Positions 1-7,809 of a DNA stretch of 64,000 bases are shown piece by piece; the stretch's first letter is position 1, and each line of letters opens with the position of its first letter. The notes beneath the pieces were generated by a model. It did no database searches. It had not been told where the DNA came from and saw nothing but the letters and a program-made list of their open reading frames with translations. Location of the stretch: assembly GCF_001937195.1 (NCBI RefSeq), contig NZ_MSDO01000011.1, positions 1 to 64,000 on the forward strand, given 5' to 3'. The position numbers were made by a program, and so were the translations under genes. The stretch is from Salinicola socius (GTDB lineage: Bacteria > Pseudomonadota > Gammaproteobacteria > Pseudomonadales > Halomonadaceae).

Positions 1-199
1 ACTAGACGAATGGGACGTAATGTCTCGGCTCCGTCGAAGTGGCGCGTATGTTACTGAGGCGACCTAAAGGTGTCAAGCGGTTGATTTCACCGATTTTCAC
101 CTCGACCCAATCAAGGCTGGTCAGTGCCCGACAAATGGCCTGTAATGCAAGGCATGAGCTGCAACGAATAGTGTCAACGTGATGATGAGGAGACCGAAC

Positions 200-598
200 A
201 TGAGCAAGGTGGAGAAGACTGAAGCCGAATGGCGCGAGAAGCTGACCCCCGAGCAGTACCACGTGACCCGCGAGAAAGGCACCGAGCGCCCGTTCACCGG
301 CGACTATCAGGTCGAGCCGGTCCAGGGTATCTACCACTGCATCTGCTGCGGCGCCCCGCTGTTCGAGAACGAGCACAAGTTCGAGGCCCACTGCGGCTGG
401 CCGAGTTTCGATCGGCCCCTGGCGGCGGCCTCGGTCGAAGAGCATCAGGACGATAGCCACGGCATGCGCCGGATCGAGGTGACCTGCCGCCGTTGTGACG
501 CGCACCTTGGTCATGTATTCCCGGATGGCCCGGCGGACACCACTGGTCAGCGGTACTGCATCAACTCCGTGGCGATCACCTTCCACGCTGGCGAGTGA
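200..598 (+). CDS. msrB: Peptide-methionine (R)-S-oxide reductase MsrB
   Basis: Reduces the R epimer of methionine sulfoxide in proteins, repairing oxidative damage in the cytoplasm. The 132-residue product has the usual length for a stand-alone MsrB. Two CxxC pairs that bind zinc are visible (C47/C50 in YHCICC and C96/C99 in TCRRC), with the HCGWPSF motif at 64-70 and the catalytic cysteine C120 in RYCINS. The ATG at 200 was chosen over upstream GTG/ATG codons at 179-185 because a GAGGAG ribosome site lies about 8 bases before it. It stands alone and converges on the hydroxyisourate hydrolase gene. Family assignment is secure. Confidence 0.96.
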   Translation: MSKVEKTEAEWREKLTPEQYHVTREKGTERPFTGDYQVEPVQGIYHCICCGAPLFENEHKFEAHCGWPSFDRPLAAASVEEHQDDSHGMRRIEVTCRRCDAHLGHVFPDGPADTTGQRYCINSVAITFHAGE

Positions 599-646
599 GC
601 GCGCCCGTGGGCCGTTCGGCCCATCCTGCGGCACGTAGCTCCCTGC

Positions 647-688
647 TAGCACCCAGACGATAGCACCCAGACGATAGCACCAGGACGA
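647..688. repeat. Three tandem copies of a 14-bp unit
   Basis: TAGCACCCAGACGA occurs at 647-660 and 661-674 without change, then at 675-688 with two substitutions. The array lies after the msrB stop and runs straight into a long hairpin. No function is evident; it looks like local slippage or duplication. Confidence 0.85.
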
Positions 689-720
689 CAGCGCCCCGAT
701 CTGGATCGGGGCGCTGTCGT
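685..720. terminator. Long perfect hairpin between convergent msrB and hiuH
   Basis: A 16-bp perfect stem (685-700 with 705-720) closes a CTGG loop. There is no T-run on either side. Its place between two convergent genes suggests it ends or protects both transcripts. Confidence 0.6.
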
Positions 721-749
721 GGCGACCGTCGCCGCCCGTCGGGCCGTAC

Positions 750-1160
750 TCAGCTGCCGCGATAGGTGGAGTAGGCGTAGGGACTCAGCAGCAGCGGAAT
801 ATGGTAGTGCTGCTGGGTATCGGCGACCTCGAAAGGCACGGTGATCTCAGGGAAGAAGGTTGCGCTGCCACGGGCGCGGTACCAGTCGCCGGTCTCGAAG
901 ACGGCGCGGTAGACACCGGACTCGAACGTCTCGCTCTCGGGATAGAGCGCCGAGATCCGCCCATCCTCGGAGGTTGTCCCGGTGGCGATGGTCTCCCACT
1001 GGCCGTCGGCCCGATGCTCCAGCTTCACCGCCACCCCCGCCGAGGGCTTGCCGGTCTGGGTGTTGAGGACGTGGACGCTGATCGGGTTGCCGGCGGCCAG
1101 TGAGACGCTCGCGACGCTGGCGAGCAGCAGACCGGCGGCGATTGATGCGAGTGGTTTCAT
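750..1160 (-). CDS. hiuH: Periplasmic 5-hydroxyisourate hydrolase (transthyretin-like)
   Basis: Hydrolyses 5-hydroxyisourate, the first product of urate oxidation, to OHCU. The product is 136 residues with an N-terminal signal peptide (about 1-23, ending SLAAG), so it should act in the periplasm like E. coli YedX/HiuH. Family marks are ISVHVLN near the mature N-terminus (active-site His), DGRI (active-site Arg), HYHIPLLLSPYAYS and the diagnostic C-terminal YRGS. The ATG at 1160 has AGGAG just upstream; the longer open frame reaching 1427 overlaps the ylqF leader and is unlikely. No other urate-pathway gene is adjacent; a cytosine permease lies 4 kb away. Family is secure; the physiological substrate is inferred. 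Confidence 0.92.
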   Translation of the reverse strand: MKPLASIAAGLLLASVASVSLAAGNPISVHVLNTQTGKPSAGVAVKLEHRADGQWETIATGTTSEDGRISALYPESETFESGVYRAVFETGDWYRARGSATFFPEITVPFEVADTQQHYHIPLLLSPYAYSTYRGS

Positions 1161-1377
1161 GCGGGGCTCCTTTCCCTGCTGTTGATGATCAGACTCCCCT
1201 ACGCAGCCCGTCGACGAGTGGATGCAAAGAAATGCCATCGCCGGCTGACGATCGCGCCCGCCACGGACGCCGACGCGCCCCAGCTGCAGCCGTCGGGTGC
1301 CGCATTCTGCTAGAATGTCCGCCCGCTTGCCGTTGGGCGCGGCACGATTCGATTCGAAGAACAGGCAGGAGAACCTC

Positions 1378-2322
1378 ATGCTCGGCTGGTATCCCGGACA
1401 CATGAACAAGGCGCGGCGCCAGATCACCGAGGCGCTGCCGGAAATCGACGTGGTGATCGAGGTCCTCGACGCCCGCCTGCCCTACTCCAGTGGCAACCCG
1501 ATGCTGGCGGAGCTCACCGAGCACAAGCCGGTACTGAAGATCCTGTCCCGCGCCGACCTGGCCGATCCCGAAGCCACGCAACAGTGGATCGAATTTTTCG
1601 ACGCCCAGCCCAATAGCCGCGCGATCGCCGTCACCACGACTCAGGCTCGCGAGCTCAAGCAGATTCCCGCGCTATGCCACGAACTGGCCGGCCAGGTACG
1701 TGCCGACCGCGACGTGCGCGTGATGGTGATGGGCATCCCCAACGTGGGAAAATCGACCCTGATCAACGGGCTGGCCGGGCGCAAGATTGCCAAGACCGGC
1801 AACGAGCCGGCGGTCACCAAGCGCCAGCAGAAGATTCGGATCGACGGCCGGGTCTCCTTGATCGACACGCCAGGCGTGCTGTGGCCGAAGATCGAGAATC
1901 AGGTCAGCGCCTATCGGCTCGCCGCCAGCGGCGCGATCCGCGATACCGCGATCGAGTACGTCGATGTCGCCATCGTCTGTGCCGCCGAGCTGGCCAAACG
2001 CTATCCACAAGGCCTGCGCGAGCGTTACAAACTCGCCGAACTCCCCGTCTACGTGGCGCCTTCCGAGGCCGATGCGGTGGACGCCGATGGGCCCAAGCTG
2101 GTCGATTTCCAGGCCAGGGCCGGTTTCGACGGTCACGCGATCATGAACGAGATCGCGCGCAAGCGTGGCGGACTGAAGGCCGGCGGGGTGATCAATCTTC
2201 ATCGCGGGGCGGAAGTCCTGCTGCACGAACTCCGCGATGGCAAGCTGGGTCGGCTGACGCTGGAACTCCCCGAGGACATTCCCGAGCCCATCGAGGCAGC
2301 AGCCGACGAATCCGAAAGCTGA
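1378..2322 (+). CDS. ylqF: Ribosome biogenesis GTPase YlqF (circularly permuted)
   Basis: A circularly permuted GTPase of the YlqF/RbgA family, which acts in late assembly of the 50S ribosomal subunit. The 314-residue protein opens with the typical LGWYPGHMNKA. The G motifs come in permuted order: G4 near 57-60, G1 GIPNVGKST at 119-127, G2 around T147 and G3 DTPG at 163-166. The G4 position reads SRAD in place of NKxD; only the aspartate is kept. The ATG at 1378 has AGGAG about 7 bases upstream, and an open frame further 5' lacks a start with a comparable site. It is monocistronic, with alaA about 200 bases downstream on the same strand. Confidence 0.93.
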   Translation: MLGWYPGHMNKARRQITEALPEIDVVIEVLDARLPYSSGNPMLAELTEHKPVLKILSRADLADPEATQQWIEFFDAQPNSRAIAVTTTQARELKQIPALCHELAGQVRADRDVRVMVMGIPNVGKSTLINGLAGRKIAKTGNEPAVTKRQQKIRIDGRVSLIDTPGVLWPKIENQVSAYRLAASGAIRDTAIEYVDVAIVCAAELAKRYPQGLRERYKLAELPVYVAPSEADAVDADGPKLVDFQARAGFDGHAIMNEIARKRGGLKAGGVINLHRGAEVLLHELRDGKLGRLTLELPEDIPEPIEAAADESES

Positions 2323-2536
2323 TTCTCGCCATACAGATGACCTGAAAATTGTGTCTTTTCTGCCCCTTGCGCCGCGCCTGCGCGGCGTTATGCTGAGATA
2401 TCGGCGACGCAGCCCGCCGAGCAGAACTGACTCAGCGTGTTCGCCAGCGGCGCCTTGCGTTTCACGCCGTGCGCCACCGACTCTTGATCCTACTCATCCG
2501 CCTGACTCTTTAGGCTGTGCAGCTTACGGAAGCCCC

Positions 2537-3763
2537 ATGAACGGCCCCATTCGGAAATCGCATAAGCTCGACAATGTCTGCTACGACATCCGTGGCCCCG
2601 TTCTCGATCACGCCAAACGGCTCGAGGACGAAGGTCATCGCATTCTCAAGCTGAATATCGGCAATCCGGCACCCTTCGGTTTCGAAGCGCCGGAAGAGAT
2701 TCTTCAGGACGTGATGCGCAATCTGCCGACGGCGCAGGGCTATTGCGACTCCAAGGGGCTCTATTCGGCGCGCAAGGCGATCATGCAGGAGTGCCAGCGC
2801 AAGGGCATCCCCGGCGTCGGCGTCGAGGACGTGTTCATCGGCAACGGGGTTTCCGAGCTGATCGTGATGGCGATGCAGGCGCTGCTGAACGACGGCGACG
2901 AAGTTCTGATTCCGGCACCGGACTATCCACTGTGGACGGCGGCGGCAAACCTGTCCGGAGGTCATCCCGTTCACTATCTTTGCGACGAGGCCGCCGACTG
3001 GTCACCGGACCTTGCCGATATCCGCGACAAGATCACCACGCGTACTCGCGCGATCGTGCTGATCAACCCCAACAATCCGACCGGAGCGGTCTATCCACCG
3101 GCGGTGGTCAAGGAGATCCTCGCAGTCGCTCGCCAGCACGGCCTGGTGGTGTTCTCCGATGAGATCTACGACAAGATTCTCTATGACGGCGTCGAGCACG
3201 TCTCCACCGGCGCCCTGGCAGCGGACGACCAGCTGGTCGTGACCATGAACGGTCTCTCCAAGAGCTATCGCTGTGCCGGCTTCCGCTCGGGCTGGATGAT
3301 TCTCTCCGGCGGCCAGGGCAAGCAGAACGCCGAGGATTTCATCCAGGGCCTCAACATGCTGGCCTCGATGCGCCTGTGTGCCAACGTGCCGGCGCAGCAC
3401 GCGATCCAGACCGGATTGGGTGGCTATCAGTCGATCAACGATCTGATCCTGCCCGGCGGTCGTCTGTTGGCACAGCGCGATGTGGTCTATGAAAAGCTCA
3501 ACGCCATTCCGGGCGTCTCCTGCGTCAAGCCCAGGGGGGCGCTCTATGCATTCCCACGGCTCGACCCGGAGGTCTACCCGATTCACGATGACGCCCAGAT
3601 GGTGCTCGACCTGCTGCTGCAGGAACGCATCCTGCTGGTCCAGGGCACGGCCTTCAACTGGCCGACCCCGGATCACGTGCGCATCGTGACACTGCCGTGG
3701 GCAGACCAGTTGGGTGATGCCATCGATCGTTTCGCGCGCTTTCTGTCACGCTACCGCCAATGA
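2537..3763 (+). CDS. alaA: Glutamate-pyruvate aminotransferase AlaA
   Basis: A PLP-dependent class I aminotransferase of the AlaA/YfbQ type, which makes alanine from pyruvate with glutamate as donor. The 408-residue length is typical. Visible marks are the N-terminal LDNVCYDIRGPV, the substrate segment LNIGNPAPFGF, INPNNPTGA, SDEIYDKI, and the Schiff-base lysine in MNGLSKSYRCAGFRSGW. The ATG at 2537 was chosen because homology begins there; the 62 codons upstream in the same frame (from 2351) look like leader. A GC-rich hairpin follows the stop. AlaA is the closest match by motif; AlaC is less likely. Confidence 0.92.
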   Translation: MNGPIRKSHKLDNVCYDIRGPVLDHAKRLEDEGHRILKLNIGNPAPFGFEAPEEILQDVMRNLPTAQGYCDSKGLYSARKAIMQECQRKGIPGVGVEDVFIGNGVSELIVMAMQALLNDGDEVLIPAPDYPLWTAAANLSGGHPVHYLCDEAADWSPDLADIRDKITTRTRAIVLINPNNPTGAVYPPAVVKEILAVARQHGLVVFSDEIYDKILYDGVEHVSTGALAADDQLVVTMNGLSKSYRCAGFRSGWMILSGGQGKQNAEDFIQGLNMLASMRLCANVPAQHAIQTGLGGYQSINDLILPGGRLLAQRDVVYEKLNAIPGVSCVKPRGALYAFPRLDPEVYPIHDDAQMVLDLLLQERILLVQGTAFNWPTPDHVRIVTLPWADQLGDAIDRFARFLSRYRQ

Positions 3764-3770
3764 TTGAAAA

Positions 3771-3792
3771 GGCCGCGCGTCATCGCGCGGCC
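3771..3792 (+). terminator. Hairpin after alaA
   Basis: A 9-bp GC stem (3771-3779 with 3784-3792) closes a TCAT loop 5 bases after the alaA stop codon. No T-run follows, so termination may be weak or factor-assisted. Confidence 0.55.
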
Positions 3793-3815
3793 GACCGCCC
3801 TCCTGAAATCTCCCT

Positions 3816-3844
3816 CTTGAAACCTATTCGCGAAAGCCGTATCT
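3816..3844 (+). promoter_or_regulatory. Candidate sigma-32 (RpoH) promoter of htpX
   Basis: CTTGAAA at 3816-3822 is a perfect match to the RpoH -35 core. After 14 bases, CCGTATCT at 3837-3844 matches five of the seven fixed positions of the -10 consensus CCCCATNT. It lies about 105 bases before the htpX start, and HtpX is a known heat-shock protein in E. coli. The assignment comes from pattern matching alone. Confidence 0.65.
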
Positions 3845-3948
3845 AACGGTTCATAACCGCCTGATTACCGGGCGATAACGAATAACAGACCAATCAACCG
3901 GCGCGCAAAGCGTCGGCAGCACCTTTCCACGACCGAGGGTAAAGACCG

Positions 3949-4851
3949 ATGATGCGAATCATCCTGTTTCTGGCGACCAACCTGGCGGTGGTGCTCGTCG
4001 CCAGCATCACGTTGCGATTACTGGGCGTCGAGCCCTATCTCAATGCCAACGGGCTGAACATGAACAGCCTGCTGATCTTCTGCTTCGTGTTCGGCATGGC
4101 CGGTTCCCTGATCTCGCTGTTCATCTCCAAATGGATGGCGAAAATGAGCACCAAAGCCAAGGTGATCGAGCAGCCGGGAAATTCGACCGAGCAGTGGCTG
4201 CTCGACACCGTCCGCGAGCTGGCACAGCAGGCCAACATTCAGATGCCGGAAGTCGCGATCTTTCCAGCCCAGCAGTCCAACGCCTTTGCCACCGGCTGGA
4301 ACAAGAACGACGCGCTGGTGGCGGTTTCGCAGGGACTGCTCGAGCGCATGCGTCCCGAGGAAATTCGTGCGGTGCTGGCCCACGAGATCGGCCACGTCGC
4401 CAACGGCGACATGGTTACGCTGGCGCTGATCCAGGGCGTGCTCAACACTTTCGTGATGTTCTTCGCGCGGGTGGTGGCCCAGGTCGTCGACAGTTTTCTG
4501 CGCGGTCGCGACAACGGCGGCGGCCTCGGCTTCATGGGCTATTTCGTGGTGGTGATCGTCGCCGAGATCGTGTTCGGACTGGTGGCGTCGATCATCGTGG
4601 CGTGGTTCTCCCGCTTCCGCGAGTATCGCGCCGATGCCGCCGGTGCCAAATACGCCGGTAGCGGCGCCATGATCAATGCACTGGCCCGACTGAAAGCCGA
4701 AACCGGCCAGCCGGACCAGATGCCCGACTCGCTGACGGCGTTCGCCATCACTACCGGGCAAACGCGCAAGATCATGGAAAAACTGTTTGCCAGCCATCCG
4801 CCGCTGGACGAGCGCATCCGCGCGCTGAAGGAGTCCGCCTACCGGGATTGA
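3949..4851 (+). CDS. htpX: Membrane zinc protease HtpX
   Basis: An inner-membrane zinc metalloprotease (M48B) that helps degrade misfolded membrane proteins alongside FtsH. The 300-residue product aligns from its first residues ([15 protein letters not shown]) with E. coli HtpX. Two N-terminal membrane segments (about 4-26 and 40-60) precede the catalytic HEIGH at 145-149, two further hydrophobic segments follow (about 158-182 and 197-220), and the third zinc ligand is E225 in [10 protein letters not shown] codons at 3949 and 3952 are both possible; GAGGG lies about 10 bases upstream. The upstream region carries a convincing heat-shock promoter, and a hairpin follows the gene. Confidence 0.96.
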   Translation: MMRIILFLATNLAVVLVASITLRLLGVEPYLNANGLNMNSLLIFCFVFGMAGSLISLFISKWMAKMSTKAKVIEQPGNSTEQWLLDTVRELAQQANIQMPEVAIFPAQQSNAFATGWNKNDALVAVSQGLLERMRPEEIRAVLAHEIGHVANGDMVTLALIQGVLNTFVMFFARVVAQVVDSFLRGRDNGGGLGFMGYFVVVIVAEIVFGLVASIIVAWFSRFREYRADAAGAKYAGSGAMINALARLKAETGQPDQMPDSLTAFAITTGQTRKIMEKLFASHPPLDERIRALKESAYRD

Positions 4852-4893
4852 CGTCCATTCGGGACGATGCCCGAGACGCTACAGGCCCCCTCC

Positions 4894-4920
4894 CAACGCC
4901 CCGCCCTGTGCGGGGCGTTG
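4894..4920 (+). terminator. Hairpin after htpX
   Basis: A perfect 10-bp stem (4894-4903 with 4911-4920) closes a 7-base loop 43 bases after the htpX stop. No T-run follows. The remaining bases up to the codB start show nothing I can name. Confidence 0.6.
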
Positions 4921-5134
4921 GCCTACCCCGCCCCCTATCCGGCCAGTGTTACCTCGCGCTGCCCCCTTTCGGCAAGTCGACGACTCGATTCGGCACGCTC
5001 TGCGCCAAAGATGTGCAGACCTGGCACCCAGGCCGGGCCGTCGACCGGTGGAGGACGCGGATGGATAACCCTTTTCAGCGCCGCGGCATACAGCTTGCTT
5101 GGTCAGTGCCGACTGCCATAGCGAGGATCGAACC

Positions 5135-6397
5135 ATGCCCCTACCCCAAGCCGACAATGACTACCCCCTGAGCGAAGTGCCTGACGATGCGCGCAAACCC
5201 TTCGCATCGCTGACCTTGCTGTTGCTGGGCTTCACCTTCTTCACCGCGACCATGTTCGCCGGCGGCCAGCTCGGTGCGGCGTTTCCGCTGGGAGAGCTGC
5301 TGGCGTTGATCGTGGTGGGCAATCTGCTGCTGGGCATCTATGCCGCGGCGATCGCCGGCATTGCCGCGCGCTCCGGTCTCAGCACAGCGCTGATGTCGCG
5401 ATTCGCGCTGGGCGAGCGCGGCAGCGCGCTATCCGATCTGCTGCTGGGCATCACCCAGGTCGGCTGGTACGCCTGGGGCGTGGCCACCATCGCCAACGTG
5501 CTGGTCTCGACGCTGGGACTCGCACCAGACTGGGCGACTCCGCTGATGGTGGTGTTCGGCTTCGGTTTCTGTCTCACGGCCTTCATCGGCTACCGCGGCC
5601 TGGCTCTGCTCTCCAACGTGGCGGTACCGGCGATGGCGCTGCTGATTGCCATCAGCATGATCATCGCCTGGCGCGATGGCGGCGGCTGGACCGGACTGGC
5701 CGCCAACGCCCCCAGTGCCGAGCTGGGCTGGGCAGCCGGTATCACCATCATCTTCGGCACCTTCGTATCCGGCGCGACGCAGGCCAGCAACTGGAGCCGT
5801 TTCGCACGCACCCCGCGTCAGGCGATCACGGCGACCCTGTTGGCGTTTTTCATCGGTAATGGCCTGATGGTCTTGATCGGCGCCGTGGGAGCGTTTGTCT
5901 ACCAGCAACCGGATGTGGTCGAGGTACTGATCCTGCAAGGCTTGAGCGTCGTCGGGCTGGCCATGCTGTTCCTCAACCTGTGGACCACTCAGGACAACAC
6001 CATCTACAACTTCGCCGCCGCCGGCTGCAACCTGCTGCGAACGCGCCAGCGTGGCTGGGTGACGCTTGGCGGCGCGGCGATCGGCACGCTGCTGGCGCTG
6101 GCCGGGATGGATACGCTGCTGGTGCCCTTTCTGATCGCGCTGGGCACCTGCATCCCGCCGCTGGGGGGCATAATCATTGCCGACTACGTCTTCCTGCGTC
6201 GCGGCCACTATCCCAGACTCGACGCTGCCAGGTTGCCGGCGTTTCATCTTCCCGGGCTCGGCGCCTATGCGTTGGCAACCCTGGGCGCCTGGTTCTCTCC
6301 ATGGGTGCCCCCGCTGGTCGGCATCGCGCTGGCGCTGGCGCTCTACCCCCTGTGCTGTCGCTGTCTGGGCCAACGATCCATGAAGCCGGTACTATAA
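5135..6397 (+). CDS. codB: Cytosine permease (NCS1 family, CodB-like)
   Basis: An inner-membrane symporter of the nucleobase:cation (NCS1) family. The 420 residues, about 12 hydrophobic segments and collinear motifs match E. coli CodB: GFTFFTATMFAGG near 30-42, GNLLLGIY, LLGITQVGWYAWGV, WTTQDNTIYNFA and CIPPLGGIIIADY. Cytosine is the likely substrate but other purines or pyrimidines are possible. The ATG at 5135 has GAGGA about 7 bases upstream; an open frame begins at 5099 but lacks such a site. No cytosine deaminase gene is adjacent, so it appears as an orphan permease. Confidence 0.88.
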   Translation: MPLPQADNDYPLSEVPDDARKPFASLTLLLLGFTFFTATMFAGGQLGAAFPLGELLALIVVGNLLLGIYAAAIAGIAARSGLSTALMSRFALGERGSALSDLLLGITQVGWYAWGVATIANVLVSTLGLAPDWATPLMVVFGFGFCLTAFIGYRGLALLSNVAVPAMALLIAISMIIAWRDGGGWTGLAANAPSAELGWAAGITIIFGTFVSGATQASNWSRFARTPRQAITATLLAFFIGNGLMVLIGAVGAFVYQQPDVVEVLILQGLSVVGLAMLFLNLWTTQDNTIYNFAAAGCNLLRTRQRGWVTLGGAAIGTLLALAGMDTLLVPFLIALGTCIPPLGGIIIADYVFLRRGHYPRLDAARLPAFHLPGLGAYALATLGAWFSPWVPPLVGIALALALYPLCCRCLGQRSMKPVL

Positions 6398-6528
6398 TCC
6401 GCTCCAGCGAGGCCCAGGCCCAGGCCCGTTCAGCGGCATCGAGATCGTCTGCATCCATATCTCTGGCCCGCGTGTATCCCCGGTGCAGGACATGAAGTTC
6501 TGCCCTATTCACGCTTGGAGAGACGCCA

Positions 6529-7050
6529 ATGAAAACTCGACAGCTAGCCAGCGTTACCCTGACCGCCGCCCTGCTGGGTTCCTTCAGCCTCGTGGCAAAT
6601 GCGGATGGAGTACCGGCAGACGTACAGGTACCGGACGGCAACAAGGTCGCCATGGAAACGGTAGGCGTCGGCGAGATCACCTACGCCTGCGAGATCAAGG
6701 ATGGCGCGCACGAATGGGTGTTCAAGGGACCGGATGCCAAGCTCAACGACGCGGACGGCAATCAGGTCGGCAGCTACTACGGCCCGCCGGCCACCTGGGA
6801 ATCCAGCGACGGCTCCAAGATCACCGGTACTCAGCTGGCTACCGCGCCAGGTGGCGAGGGCAACATCCCCTTCCAGCTGGTCGAAGCCAACCCGGCAGAG
6901 GGTGAAGGACACATGACCGGCGTCAGCTACGTCCAGCGCCTGAACACTCAGGGCGGCGTGGCTCCGGACATGGCCTGCAGCGCCGACAACGAAGGCGCCG
7001 AGGAAGTGGTCGAGTATCAGGCTGACTATCTGTTCTGGAAAGCCAGCTGA
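6529..7050 (+). CDS. Secreted DUF3455 protein
   Basis: A 173-residue protein with a cleavable signal peptide (about 1-24, ending VANADG) and one DUF3455 domain over nearly all the mature part. Family hallmarks are VPADVQVPDGNKV, ITYACE, EWVFKGPDAKL, DGNQVGSYYGPPATWE, DGSKITG and the C-terminal YQADYLFWK. The family has no established function; members are exported. Two cysteines (YACE and DMACS) could form a disulfide. A GGAGAG site lies about 8 bases before the ATG. It lies immediately upstream of an ECF sigma / anti-sigma pair on the same strand, which suggests but does not prove shared regulation. Confidence 0.87.
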   Translation: MKTRQLASVTLTAALLGSFSLVANADGVPADVQVPDGNKVAMETVGVGEITYACEIKDGAHEWVFKGPDAKLNDADGNQVGSYYGPPATWESSDGSKITGTQLATAPGGEGNIPFQLVEANPAEGEGHMTGVSYVQRLNTQGGVAPDMACSADNEGAEEVVEYQADYLFWKAS

Positions 7051-7111
7051 TCGGCAGACAATGCCAGCTGACCGACAATGCCGACTGATCGACAATGCTG
7101 GCTGATCTGCC
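7047..7111. repeat. Imperfect 17-bp tandem repeats after the DUF3455 gene
   Basis: Related units begin at 7047 (with a 4-base insertion), 7068 and 7085, with a partial one at 7102. The shared core is CTGAYCGACAATGC. The first unit includes the stop codon of the DUF3455 gene. No function is apparent. Confidence 0.6.
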
Positions 7112-7146
7112 AACGCAGTGGATGACTCCACGCTCATCCACAGGCC

Positions 7147-7176
7147 AACACGGGCTCGCCATGACGAGTCCGTGTT
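7147..7176 (+). terminator. Hairpin between DUF3455 gene and ECF sigma gene
   Basis: A 12-bp stem (7147-7158 with 7165-7176, one G-U pair) closes a 6-base loop. There is no T-run. It could separate the DUF3455 transcript from the sigma factor gene. Confidence 0.5.
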
Positions 7177-7230
7177 GCGTAGTATGAGACTCATCAGCCC
7201 CGACCGGGGTGCGCTTCAAGGAAAGTGCGT

Positions 7231-7809
7231 GTGACAGACGACACAGCAGCGCTCAATCAGTCGACGTCCGATCATGGCGTTCTGCTCGAAGCCTGTGCCA
7301 AAGGGGACCGCCACGCGCTTCAGCGGCTCTACGCGCAGGAGGGATCCCGCATGCTGGGCGTGGTGATCCGTATCGTCGGCGATCGCGGCATCGCCGAAGA
7401 CATCATCCACGACGCTTTCGTGAGCATCTGGAACAAGGCCCATACGTTCGATGCCCAACGCGGCTCGGGCAAGACATGGATATTCAGCGTCACGCGTCAC
7501 TTGGCACTCAATCATGTCAGAACCCGTCATCGGGAAGTGACCGTCGATGACGATACGGCCGAAAGGCTCGATGCCGAGCGATCACAGGAGGCGGCTACGG
7601 ATACCCAGGATCATTTCGACTGGCTCGGCCATGGAGAGCTGGATCGCTGTCTCGGGCAACTGGCGCCGGAGCGACGCAACTGCCTGTTCCACGCCTATGT
7701 CGACGGCTTCAGCCATCAGGAGATCGCCGCGCGCCTGGATCGTCCCCTGGGGACCGTCAAGGCCTGGATCAAGCGAAGCCTGGCGGCGCTGCGTGAGTGC
7801 CTGTCATGA
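7231..7809 (+). CDS. ECF-type RNA polymerase sigma factor (SigK-like)
   Basis: A 192-residue extracytoplasmic-function sigma factor. Region 2 (about 15-85) contains LYAQEGSRMLGVVIRIVGD, AEDIIHDAFVSIWNKA and TWIFSVTRHLALNHVR; region 4 (about 130-190) contains LDRCLGQLAPERRNC, YVDGFSHQEIAARL and PLGTVKAWIKRSLAALRECL. The GTG at 7231 was chosen over the GTG at 7225 because AAGGAA (7218-7223) is 7 bases from the former but only one from the latter. The stop overlaps the ATG of the anti-sigma gene (ATGA), indicating translational coupling. It probably answers an envelope or oxidative signal sensed by that partner; the signal cannot be read from sequence. Confidence 0.9.
   Translation: MTDDTAALNQSTSDHGVLLEACAKGDRHALQRLYAQEGSRMLGVVIRIVGDRGIAEDIIHDAFVSIWNKAHTFDAQRGSGKTWIFSVTRHLALNHVRTRHREVTVDDDTAERLDAERSQEAATDTQDHFDWLGHGELDRCLGQLAPERRNCLFHAYVDGFSHQEIAARLDRPLGTVKAWIKRSLAALRECLS

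Noticed and set aside
2-652. 216-codon minus-strand open frame covering msrB
   Set aside because: It is antisense to the secure msrB gene, has no family resemblance, and its part upstream of msrB uses codons unlike the neighbouring genes. The first 199 bases therefore hold no gene I can support.
5122-5133. GAGGATCGAACC, which looks like an inverted tRNA T-loop
   Set aside because: No acceptor or anticodon stems can be formed around it; it is the ribosome site and leader of codB.
4852-5134. Possible riboswitch in front of the cytosine permease gene
   Set aside because: Apart from one hairpin that fits a terminator of htpX, I could not recognise any conserved riboswitch core.
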